Shown: one piece after another, positions 23,515 through 34,004 of the stretch
Layout of the letters: every line of letters starts with the position of its first letter
Numbering within the stretch: the stretch's first letter is position 1
Assembly: GCA_022393335.1 (NCBI GenBank)
Contig: JAJEKB010020913.1
Span: 1 to 64,000, forward strand
Direction: 5' to 3'
DNA length: 64,000 nucleotides
Origin: Macrotrachela quadricornifera
Taxonomy: Eukaryota; Rotifera; Eurotatoria; Philodinida; Philodinidae
Translations under genes and position numbers: made by a program
The notes under the pieces: generated by a model
Told to the model about the DNA's origin: nothing
What the model saw: the letters and a program-made list of their open reading frames with translations, nothing else
Databases searched by the model: none

Positions 23515-24740
23515 TGAAAAAGAGATTTTTATTATAAGGGTTGACCGAAGGGTAATTGAGGTTCGAGAAACTCGAATTTGATGTTAGTTTTTTTTAAATT
23601 TTTTATGGATGATTTGTTTTGGACAAAAGGACCACTTTTTTACAAAGCAATTTTTTCGTAAGAGTTGACCAAAGAGTAATCGACGACGAGGAGTTCAAAT
23701 CTGAGGTTAGTTTTGTAAAAATATTTTGAAGCTCAATTTTTTAAACAAACGACAAATCTTTAACAAAGAACATTTGTTTTTAGGAAGTTTGGTCGAAGAC
23801 AGTTGAGGTCGAGAAACTTGAATTTGACGTCGGTTTTTTAATTTTATAAATGAATAGCTTGACGGTAGTTTAGAAACACGATTTCCACGAGAAAGAGCTG
23901 AGCGAGTCTTTATACGAGCGTTACTTATTTGGTAAAATCCATTCGATCTTGATTTAGTGACCATCGGTTATCTTGAATCAAACTATTTAAGAAAAATAAC
24001 AAAACAAACTATGAATTGCTTATTTACTTATTATTAATCTCAAATTTGGCTCCAGATTCGGATTGTATACTTTCGACAATCATTCATAGAGTTTTCTCAT
24101 AGAATATCACAAGTTTTAAATATTAATCTAGGCGACATCATTTTCCGATTCGGGTGATTATGTAAACATACGACAAACTTTGGAAATAAGCATGCCTGTA
24201 AAACTACAAACTTATTTGATGCTATATGATCCCTGCTTCAATTCTACAAGCAAATCGTTATTTCCTTACAAAAAACCTTCTGCAGTCAAAAATTCCTTCC
24301 AAAATTTTTAGAAAGGCTAATGCTATCAATCGATTTCTTAATCTAGACAATCTTTGATCAAACTTTCTAAGAAATCACTATTTTTTTAAAACGAAATTTT
24401 TTTTGGTGGTAAAAAACTTTTTTTGCAAGATCATAAAACACCAACGGTACCATTGGATTCCCCGATCCTGAAAACCTTTTGATCAGTCTTTTTAGAGAAA
24501 ATTGTTTTTCAAAAAAAAAATTTTTGTTACAAGATCATAAAAAAGTAATGTTACCATTAGATTCCGTGACCACAAAAACATTTAGTCAATGAATTCAGCA
24601 AATATTAACAGTTACTAGTATCAATAAAATTCATACTTTTTTCTGATTGGTTTGAACAGATAGACGAACAAATTTTATTAATTTTCAGTAGCATATTTTG
24701 CCCAGTATAAACCTTTTTTTTCAGAAAAGGGAATAAAAGT
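23515..24740. repeat. Diverged repeat related to 41640-42180
   Basis: Phrases such as GTACCATTGGATTCC, CTTTTGATCAGTCTTTT, runs of A and T around AAAAATTT, and a terminal TTTTTTTCAGAAAAGGGAA recur at 41640-42180. Internally, GTTGACC(G/A)AAG(G/A)GTAAT with GAGAAACT(C/T)GAATTTGA occurs three times (about 23540, 23660 and 23790). No open frame or duplication is assigned; it may be part of a larger non-autonomous element. Confidence 0.5.
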
Positions 24741-25545
24741 GAGCCTTGAGAAAGACAGAAACGTTAAACCAACAAATAGCACAAGTAACGCTCGCCAATG
24801 GTGACTCGCTTAACCCTCGACTGAATTCATTCTATTTCTTTTGAGAATCATTGTCAGATAATTTATCAATAAGTGTGATACTATAACCACCTCAATCTGT
24901 ACAAACTTTTCACATTTTATAATTTTCCAAAAGCAAGACTTCCAATTTCAAATTCGAAAAATACCAAGCATTCGCATTTTCTTCAGCATAAATAACAATT
25001 TTGACTTTTATGAACCATTAATAATGTGTTGACACTAGTAACTTGGGTTACAGTTGACATACTTCTTTGCAAAAATATCCTAAACTTCGTCGAAAGTTGT
25101 ACGCAAGAGAAGATCTTGTTAACCTTGCAAATGAATAATGGATTGCTTGTCAGAGTCTCTAGAAGGTATCATTTACGACTAATGAACACCCTCATTCTGT
25201 CTTCTTCTCAAACTAACCTTTTAACTATGTTATGATTAAACTAAATTAATTGTCAATTCGTAAGAATCTGTAGATTTTTAATAGGATCACTCCTAATCAG
25301 GAATAATAAAACGCAAACGAAAAGAGAAGCAAAGAACTAAAACAAAGAAAAAAAAATACACAAGCACAATTTATTGAAGAAATCATGTGTGACGATAGAG
25401 ATTTTGTTTTGCATTTTGCGTACCAAGCCTTTCGAATATGTTCCTTCGTTTCCAAAGGAAGCACATTACCAGATTCCATATATCATGCAAACCGTTGTAA
25501 GTTTGCCAAATCGTCTTTTTTGTTTTGAATGTCAGCCTTTCAAAG

Positions 25546-25602
25546 GAGTGGCTAGTTGTTCGTCGGCGCCACCCCGGGGCGACACTCACGACTAGTCACT
25601 CC
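25546..25602. repeat. GACTAGTCG hairpin repeat, copy 2
   Basis: GAGTGGCTAGTTGTTCGTCG and CACTCACGACTAGTCACTC form the arms. Between them lies the extra palindromic insert CGCCACCCCGGGGCGACA, a hairpin within the loop. Confidence 0.65.
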
Positions 25603-26777
25603 ATTGTTTATATTTGCTTCATTCAGCAATTAATAATCAAATTTCCTTCACAATCTAAGAGAGCCATGCCTGACTGTATACGAACGGTTATGAGGTTTAA
25701 AATAGAACTTCAGAGGCGAAGTTCAAAAACTAAACCTATCTTACGTACTCTTTATGGTAAAATACCTTCTGGCAAACTGAATGAAATACTGCTGTAGCGT
25801 CTGGATATTATTGTTTTTAACACTATGTTTGTATTTGAATTATATCACTTACTGTTCGTCGTACATGATGAAATGACCCGAAAAATGTAGAAGCATCTAA
25901 ATTTATTAATTTGATGCTTACTTGCAGAATATTTCATGAGCAATAGATCATCTACGTCTGTTGGTTAGCCTTCCGCTTATGAATTGACTTAGACATTGTC
26001 AAAAAATAATGATTTGTATATAAAAAGAGATGATCTAAAAGTTGCGAAGCGATATATAGATAACTTTTCAGTGTAAATTTAATTTATATATGGATAATTA
26101 CCACGATCAAATTTTGTAGATAAGTGCTTCTGTATATGTCTGAATGCATGATAAGTTACCGAAGCCGATTGTAGATTTATTAAATGCATTTACAGAACAA
26201 GTTAAGCTAGCAGTTAAATAAGTAATGAAAGGAAAAGAAATGCTAATATATCAGGAAAAACCAATTAGAAAATAATTAATCTGTTAGTCAACAAGAAATA
26301 AATAGAATATATCTCGACAACCAAGGAAAAATAACATTTCTACTCAAAATACTGGGGTATAAGACACAAAGTTTTATGACATTTGACTAATATTGTAAAA
26401 GAATTATAAAATTTTCCAGTATTCTTCATCCAAGACATGTTATGTTCCTATAATGAATTGGAAAAAGATGCAGAAGTTCCATATATAAGTCTATTAAAAA
26501 CCGTGCTTAAAAGTTATTTATATACCCCTCTATCAAATTGGCGTTTAGCTTTCAAGAGAAAAACCTGTGATTCACAGGAAAATAATTCTCGTTGAACATG
26601 TCGAAGTTCAAGTTTCGTTCGTAGCTATCTATTATAAATTCAATTTCGTTATCTTTCTAAAAAAGTTGCGTTATATTAAAATTTTGGAATATCAGAATCT
26701 CAATGATATTTTTTTCGAAATACCTGGTAGATTTTCTACAGACCTACTCTGTAAGAATCTATGTTGATCCTCTCAAA

Positions 26778-26823
26778 CGAGCGACTAGTCGTTCGTCGAT
26801 GCCACTCACGATAAGTCGCTCCC
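26778..26823. repeat. GACTAGTCG hairpin repeat, copy 3
   Basis: GAGCGACTAGTCGTTCGTCG, GATGCCACTCACG and ATAAGTCGCTC give the most regular copy. The outer GAGCGACT pairs with AGTCGCTC, and the inner segment is shared with copies 2 and 5. Confidence 0.7.
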
Positions 26824-27671
26824 ACTGTTAAATACAAAAGCACCAGAGCAGAACACTTCATAAATTCACAACTAGGTACCCAGGTGAACCAATCCGACAC
26901 CGAATCCTATAGGATTTCTAATGATGGAACCGCACGAGAATCCAACTGTCGGATTAGTATCGGATTTTGATGATATCCGACCGATTTAAAATCCTCCACA
27001 TTTGCTTTCAACCAGCGTTTTTCTATACGAATTTTTTTTCTTTTTTCGGGGTTTAAAATCCTTCATTCCTGTTTTTGACCAATTTTTTCTGTAAGAACTT
27101 TTTTCTCTTTTTCGAGACTTTGAATCTCCCAGATTTGTAGCTGTATGTGGTGTGTGAAGGATTTTGTTGGATTTCAAATCCTTGACTCTAGTTTTCGACT
27201 AGTTTTTTTTTGATAAGATTTTTTTTGGGATTTTTTTCGAATATAGAATCGTTAACAGAGATGTCATCGGTTTGTGTTTTTTTCGAACCGAACCGGTATG
27301 AACCGAAAGTTGGTCGTATGAAGTGAACCAAAATTTTTGTGAGCCAAACTAGAGTCAAAAATCCATATTTTACCCATCTTTTGAATATAGTGCAAAAAAG
27401 CGATAGACATGTTATTTTGGCACTTCAAGAAAATTTCAAGTTATTCTCCACAATTTTCTGAATTACAAGGACATCTTATCTGTAGATATCTGAGGACTAG
27501 CTCAGCAAGGTACTTGCAGGTTTTGAAAGCTATCTGAGCTTGTTTTCTGGAGATTTATGAGGATTATCTAAGGATGATATGTGAAAGTTTTTGAGGATTA
27601 TTTAATGATGTTACTTGTAGCTTTCTGGAGATTACTTAAGGACGATACTTGAAGGTTTTCAAAGATTATCT

Positions 27672-28375
27672 AACGTGGAAACACAACAAATTCGTAAATT
27701 GCTTTTTGAATTCTAGTAATGCCAATTTGTGGAGTTTGCTGTGTTATTAACTAATATAATAGTCATTTGGATTAACAGCCACATTTAAGAATAAATCTCT
27801 AATATATATTATTCAGTGCCTGTGCTAGATTAAAGATCAATAGGAGTGTGGTGCTGATTGATCTTTAAGTTTCAATTTAACGAGGAAAGGCTTAGGATTG
27901 ATCGATCACTTTTTAAATTTAATGATGTCAATCTGTAAAGCTTGTTAAGTTATTAACTGATATAATAATCGTTCGGGCTAATACAAGGTTTAATAGTAAA
28001 TTTCTGAAAATCAAAGTTTGCATTAGCCTATCATACCATACAAAGTCAAAGACCAATAATAGTGGGATGACGGTTGGTCTTCGAGTTTTGATTTTAGTAG
28101 GGAGACACAAACACTCACTATGCAAAATGATGTTACATGGTAAATGTTTGTACCTCCCCGCTAAACTCAGAACTCAAAGATCAACCAGCATCGCATTCCT
28201 AGTAACCTTTAACCTGGCATAGACACTGAAAATTATATATTAGAAATTTAGTCTTAAATGTGGCTGTTGATCTAAATGACTATTGCATTAGTTAATCATT
28301 CAACAAGCTCTACAAATTAGCATTACTAGAATTGAAAAAGCAATTTATCAGTTCGTTGTATTTTCTCGTTAGGAT
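27672..28375. repeat. Foldback repeat with an extra direct copy of its arm
   Basis: Arm 27672-27880 (CTAACGTGGAAACACAAC, then ATTCTAGTAATGCCAAT) returns inverted at 28150-28375. A third, direct and more diverged copy lies between at about 27910-28120, marked by TATTAACTGATATAATAATCG. The arms share TAGTCATTTGGATTAACAG-like and GATTAAAGATCAA-like tracts. Confidence 0.65.
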
Positions 28376-28379
28376 CACG

Positions 28380-30018
28380 TTTAGTCCGACTAGGTGAACA
28401 TAATATCACTCGATGCATAATTAAATTCTTCACCCAGTACAACCTTCTAGAGGTTGAGCACAAATCATTGAGCGCATGTTATCTTGAAATACCGACTAGA
28501 ATCCTTTCAAAATCCAATATTTTGGGTCAAATCCTATTTTTCGAGCGATAAACAATCTTGATTATACGGATATTCGGTCTAGAATCAAATTGTCTAGCTA
28601 GCACAATCTTCGAGAGATCCAGTGGCGATCAGTAGGTGACTTTCAGCGGTAGCTGCTAGAATCCGTTGACAACTTTATTTATGTCATTTTTTCATGTGGG
28701 TTTTTTTGCCATCTCACACAAAACAGAAGTGCGACGCATTTTCCCTCTTTTCTTTTCTCTGTTTGTAATAATATTCTCTTTTTCTTCTTTATAAAAGCAG
28801 CTTGTTGTCAAAAGAAAAAGCTTCATTTTCAATCGCCTTCACTCACATGTAAGTATACACTTCATAAAAGCAAAATATGAAATTTTACATGAAATAAGTT
28901 AGCTGCACTTTTTAAAGAAGCCCCACTTCTTCATCGATTGCAACTAGCTAAAAAGAATAAAACCTGGTGGGTACAGCAAGCTACAGTGAAATAAATCCGC
29001 TAACTAAGGGTGTCCGTTTTGGCTTCCGTTCCTAAAAACCCAGAACTCATACCAAGTTCGAGATTCTTAGGAGCGGAAACCGGCACCGAGTTCATAAGAA
29101 TAAGAAAATCTATTAAAAATTGCTAAGAACATAAGTTTAGACAGTGTTCTTACTTCTTGAGAACCCGGAAGCCACACGGACTTCCTGTCCCTAGGAACTC
29201 GGGAACACATAGTGACTTTCCTCAATATGAAAGCATAAATATGTTTAAAAAGTCCAGCGTGTTCAAAAGCATGCAGAAATGAATTGTTTGATAGGTTTCT
29301 GTCCCTAAGAACAAGTAACGTTCATCGCGTCCCGATTCACTCAGCCCTAGAGTGAAGGAGAAAAATACAGTTTACAAATATATTCAGATTGAATTCTATA
29401 GGAGTGCAAAAGGAGGCAATAGAAACAACGTCAATACATGAATAATAAATTACAAGTGGCACTCATCTATACAACTCGCTTGACCGTTGACGAAGTTAAT
29501 CTAATTATCATCTGTCTTGTCCTATTCAAATCTATATTGTGAACTACTGCTATATCCTAATACTCGCGTATAAAACCACAGAAGATATTTTCATAAACGG
29601 CTATTATTTAAACAAGCTGACATTTCAGATTTACTAAGGTGAAACATTCAAGCAGCTCGCAGTCGATCGTCAGTGTCCCTGCGGTCCGCCACTCTCGACT
29701 ACTCGCTCATGCATATAGTCAGCTATATATTTTAAATTAGTTCTTTATGTTTTGTTTGAAATATGTTTGAAGAGCAAACAAAACCATTCAAGGAGATAGA
29801 ATTCACAATGTAACTGCTATATCATAACGATCATAAATACTAATTTTTACAATTCTCAATATCATATACGAAACAGATTCATTTATGAATTCGAAGTTTT
29901 TTGTTATAAATTGAATATTTTTTACAGAAAATAGCGCCGACAGCACTACACGACCAAATGAATCTTAAATAATTATCCGAGCGCTGTTTTCATTTGCACA
30001 GAGAAATAATATTATAGA
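28380..30018. other. Intervening repeat region without genes
   Basis: No gene is seen. From 29008 a segment beginning AGGGTGTCCGTTTTGGC and containing GAACTCATACCAAGTTC is found inverted at about 35360-35428. These may be ends of one further enclosing element, diverged to roughly 70% identity. Hairpin repeat copy 4 lies at 29655-29709. Confidence 0.4.
29655..29709. repeat. GACTAGTCG hairpin repeat, copy 4
   Basis: It reads GCTCGCAGTCGATCGTCAG, then GTCCGCCACTCTCGACTACT and CGCTC. This is the most diverged copy, with a loop lengthened by a GC-rich TGTCCCTGCGGTCC segment. Confidence 0.5.
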
Positions 30019-31673
30019 TAGGCATGCATCGAGCCCGAGCTTCCTGGGCTCGGTCACTGCCAGGCTCGGTCATTCCCGGACTCGGTCAATTTCGGGCTCG
30101 GTCACTCCCGGGCTTGCTCGTTCCCGGTACGGGATTCACGGGAATTGAAGCCCTATACTATAAGGGTACCCTTAGCTCCTCATCTGCTATACTATGAGGG
30201 TACTCATGGGTCCTCAACTACTATACTGTGAGAATACCGTTAGGTCCTCAGCTTAGCCATGACTAGGCATGCACCAAACTTAAGCTCAAACCGTTTGGGA
30301 GTTTGGGTTTGGTAAATGAGTTTGTGTTTGGGTTTGAGTTTGTGTATAGTATGAAGATTACCTGAATGATTTATTCGCGACTTCTGATCTACAGCTATTT
30401 ATCTTATTAACTTCTTAGATTTGTTTGTAACTGATAACAACTACTCAAAGAGACACAATTCATTATGATTAGATTAGACTGCAAGAGGATAGTATTTGCA
30501 ACTTTTCGACCGTTGTGTCAGGACGATACTGATAATTTTTTGTACATCTATTGAGGGTACTCTCTATAAACGGTTAGGCCTTGTCTTGTGATATTATCTG
30601 TAAATTTTTAGGAGCTATTCCAAAATGGTGTTAGTAGTTTTGCATAGACTATCTGCCACTGATGCTTTCAACTTTTTATTGATGATTTTGAGGTCGAGAA
30701 AGAAACAACAGAGTTCAAATTACCTTCGGAGATACAATGGCACTTGAGAGACCACAAGAAGTTTCAAAGATTTGTAAGGTTTTGGAGGACTCCCATATAT
30801 ATCAGAAGCTATAGCTTCAAGACTTGATAAAGATTCGTAAAAATTAGAAAAGCGTCATTGGACTTTTATACTTTGTTGAAAATTAAAATTGAACTCTCTC
30901 CATTTTTCCTATATTGTGGATTAAGTTCTTAATTTCTTCAAGAGTCTTGAGGTCATTGCGTGAAATTTTTGCAAAATGGCGATAGTTTGAAAATTTCAGC
31001 AACTGGAATTTCGAAATCCAAATTTTTCGGCCATGTCGAATTCCATCAGCATTTTAGAAACATTGTCAACTTATCGGTAGAATTCTGAGAGTGTACATAG
31101 TAAATCGAACTGTAAAAAACCAGTCAGATATCAGTTGTGGTGGAAAGAAAACCATAAAAAGTCAAGCAATAATTATAATTGTCCAATTTTCATGGTCACT
31201 ACGATAATACCACGTAATATCTAAGAGTGTTGACATTCTAGTGGTCGAAATTTCGTTTTATCGAACGAAATGAGAGTTAGAGTTGAAGATAAAACAGAGT
31301 TGCAAAACTATACGACGGGCAGAGAGTAGAATTCGAATGGGATTGGAATAAAAGAAGGAGTGGCGTAGAGCTGAAGTAAGCCATTGTCAAAATCATTCAT
31401 CTCTGTCTTAAGACGTCCCGCAACTCTACAAAATCTCAACAGTTATATAGTACATCATTTTAACATGTACATGAGCGCTACATATAATATTTTTCACTAT
31501 AACTAAGGCGTCAACAATCACATGCAGCATCTTCCGATAGCCCTTGAAAGATGCGAGGTAGCCCTGCTATAGAGGGCCTTCTCTGTACAGATTGATCAAT
31601 CAAGTTGAAAGTTCTCTTCCTGATTAGACAGACTATTTTATTCAACAAAAGATTCCCTTTCTATAGTGTGTTC

Positions 31674-32009
31674 CAGAGATGTCCATCGTGGCGCTGCCGC
31701 TGCCGCGCCGCTACCGCGATGGCGGTAGCGGCAGCCTTTCTATGAAAAAAACTTCAAAAATTTAGGAATTTCCACATAATCTCAAGGTTGATGTATGCTG
31801 TACGATAAGACTTGATGAATCTGATCGATTGGCAGCAGTACATCTTGATTAAAGCAGTCACAGCCTTAAAAACCGAAAGATTTTTTAAGAAACCATCGCG
31901 GCAGCGAAGCGGTAGCATTTTTCTGACGGTTGACGCGGTGCGGATAGATTTCTTTAATTATCGTCGCGGCGCGGCAGCGGCAGATTCTTAACCGCGATGG
32001 ACATATCTG
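31674..32009. mobile_element. Non-autonomous hAT element rich in GCCGC triplets
   Basis: The 336-bp element has ends CAGAGATGTCCATCG and CGATGGACATATCTG. The flanks GTGTGTTC (31666-31673) and GTGTCTTC (32010-32017) match at 7 of 8 positions. Subterminal sequence is CG-rich (GCGGCAGCGGCAG-like) on both sides, standing out against the AT-rich surroundings. The ends resemble those of the 27256-39069 element. Confidence 0.85.
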
Positions 32010-32242
32010 GTGTCTTCAGATACATGATCACGCAACGAAAAAAAGAAGACACAAAGAAATTGAGAAAAGGCAATGGCAAGCAGGGAGCAGCGCATGCTAC
32101 CCTTCTGCTTATGAAGAAATTTAACACCAATATAAAGATGAATGTGATGTATCCTTATGATATTGTGCATTCACATGATGCCATTTAACTTTTTTCGAAA
32201 CATAATATCAATATGAGAATTTCAACGATTCTCAAATCGGAT

Positions 32243-33590
32243 TGTGCATAACCTTTTTCCAGGGATGTAACGCTTTAATTGCAAGTAGAATAGATAATGA
32301 ATTTTATACCAGATGAAAGCCCGTCGAAAGCGGAATTTATTGATACTAAATAATAAGTGTTATCAAAAGCTTTTAAGATTGAACTTGAGAAAGTTTCAGA
32401 AATTTGACACATTTTTGGGATAGAAAATTAAGACCCAACGATGAAAAATAGCGGCAACCTTTTTTTTCTTGGACATTTTTACATGATTCGATAGAAGTAG
32501 TCGAGCTCTACAAAACTGTATATGTTAAAAAATTTTTAAGCCATCTTTCTGAAATAAATATTTCAAAAAACTGGTTGAGAAAACCTAAAAAAATGCGAAA
32601 AACTCGTTTTTTTATTCCAAGAAAAAACATTCGATTTTTAAAGAAAATTAGCATTTTTAAATTATTTTTACAATCACAGATATTTCAAAATAGACTCATC
32701 AGATGCATCGTGAAAAACTGCGTCTAACTAGCATATTTTGAAATGTCTGTGATTGTAAAAATAATTTTAAAATGCTAATTTTCTTTAAAAATCGAATGTT
32801 TTTTCTTGGAATAAAAAAACGAGTTTTTCGCATTTTTAGATTTTCTCAACCAGTTTTTTGAAATATTTATCTCAGAAAGATGGCTTAAAAATTTTTTAAC
32901 ATATACAGTTTTGTAGAGCTTGACTACTTCTATCGAATCATGTAAAAATGTCCAAGAAAAAAAAGGTTGCCGCTATTTTTCATCGCTGGGTCTTAATTAG
33001 GGATGCAACGGTGGCGGTGATTCACCGGCTCACCGTCCTACGGTGCACCGTTAACCGGTCAAACCGGTCCACCGTTACACCGTCCATCCGTGTCACCGAC
33101 CTACCGGTGCACCGTACCCTACGGTGCACCGGTAGGCCGGTGATGCCGGTGGATGATTAAAAACCTACGGTGATGACCGGTCCATTCGTACAGCTGGATT
33201 CGTCTAATAGAGATGTATCTTAATCATGGAGAAAACCGGTGATCACCGTAGGTTTTAATGAATCCACCGGTGTCAACGGTGCTACGGTGCACCGTAGGTA
33301 CGGTGAAACCGGTGGACGGTGCACTGGTGACACCGGTGACGGTTCACCGTAGGAGAGGTGCACCGTACCTACGGTGAACCGTCACCGGTGCATCCCTAGT
33401 CTTAGTTTTCTATCCCAAAAATGTGTCAAATTTCTGAAACTTTCTCAAGTTCAATCTTAAAAGCTTTTGGTAACACTTATTATTTAGTATCAATAAATTC
33501 CGCTTTCGACGAGCTTTCATCTGGTATAAAATTCATTATATATTCTACTTGCAATTAAAGTGTTACCTCCTTGGAAAAAGATTATGCACA
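32243..33590. repeat. Long, well-preserved foldback, later split by a hAT element
   Basis: The left arm 32243-32700 and the right arm 32720-32997 plus 33407-33590 are reverse complements with few differences. They share GATTGTGCATAACCTTTTTC-like outer ends, TTGCAATTAAAG-like tracts, GTTGAGAAAACCTAAAAAAA-like tracts and AATCGAATGTTTTTTCTTGG-like tracts. The loop is only about 20 bp. The second arm is interrupted by the 401-bp insertion at 32998-33398, with the sequence continuing exactly after it. No protein is encoded. Confidence 0.85.
32998..33398. mobile_element. Non-autonomous hAT element made of ACCGGT/ACCGT motifs
   Basis: The ends are TAGGGATGCAACGGTGG and CACCGGTGCATCCCTA. Flanks GTCTTAAT (32990-32997) and GTCTTAGT (33399-33406) match at 7 of 8. 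The empty site is visible in the opposite hairpin arm at about 32428, where AAAATTAAGACCC is uninterrupted. Almost the whole element is built from CACCGT, ACCGGT and TACGGT words in both orientations, so it can fold in many ways. Confidence 0.9.
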
Positions 33591-33740
33591 ACTGGGTAGA
33601 CGAAATAAAGAAAAAGAAAAAAAAAGATTGACCTAGATATACTTGGCGAGTAGTAAGTAGAAGTTCTACAAATAAAAAAAGAAAGGAAAGGAGAAGACAT
33701 TCACACACATATGCATAGACGCACACGTACACGCATACGA

Positions 33741-34004
33741 TTACACACAAAGCAGCTGATATAGAAAGAGAAAAACTATACGTATATGTGTGAGAATTGT
33801 TAGAATATTACCTAACGAGTCCCAAAACGATTGATCGATTCTTAGACGCAATCGGTTTCTATCAAAAAAAACTATCGGATTGGTCGGTTTCGATAAAATT
33901 TCATTAGAAGTTGTTGGAATCTTTGGTATTGGATCATGTTGGGCGGGTTCATCTTGAAGTATCTTTAGATATTTCTTAACATTTGTAGCACAAACTTCCA
34001 ACAT
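33741..34004 (-). other. Possible exon of unknown gene
   Basis: A frame of 87 codons reads with ordinary protein composition from LEVCATNVKKYLKILQDEP to IDQSFWDSLG. It then meets a possible donor GTAATA at about 33811. I do not recognise it. It lies in the core of the large inverted-repeat element, so it may be captured host sequence or chance. Confidence 0.15.

Larger units (their letters stand above)
22415..26873. other. Repeat-rich region without genes
   Basis: This 4.5 kb has no recognisable gene. It holds three copies of the GACTAGTCG hairpin repeat (22766, 25546, 26778) and a repeat related to the one at 41640-42180 (about 23515-24740). Short open frames around 25.3-25.8 kb on both strands overlap the hairpin repeat and match no family. 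Confidence 0.5.

Noticed and set aside
25374..25797. Overlapping open frames on both strands
   Set aside because: They run through hairpin repeat copy 2 and match no family; composition does not favour any frame.
32948..33160. 70-codon frame rich in Arg, Val and Thr
   Set aside because: Mostly inside the ACCGGT motif array of a hAT element and has no independent support.
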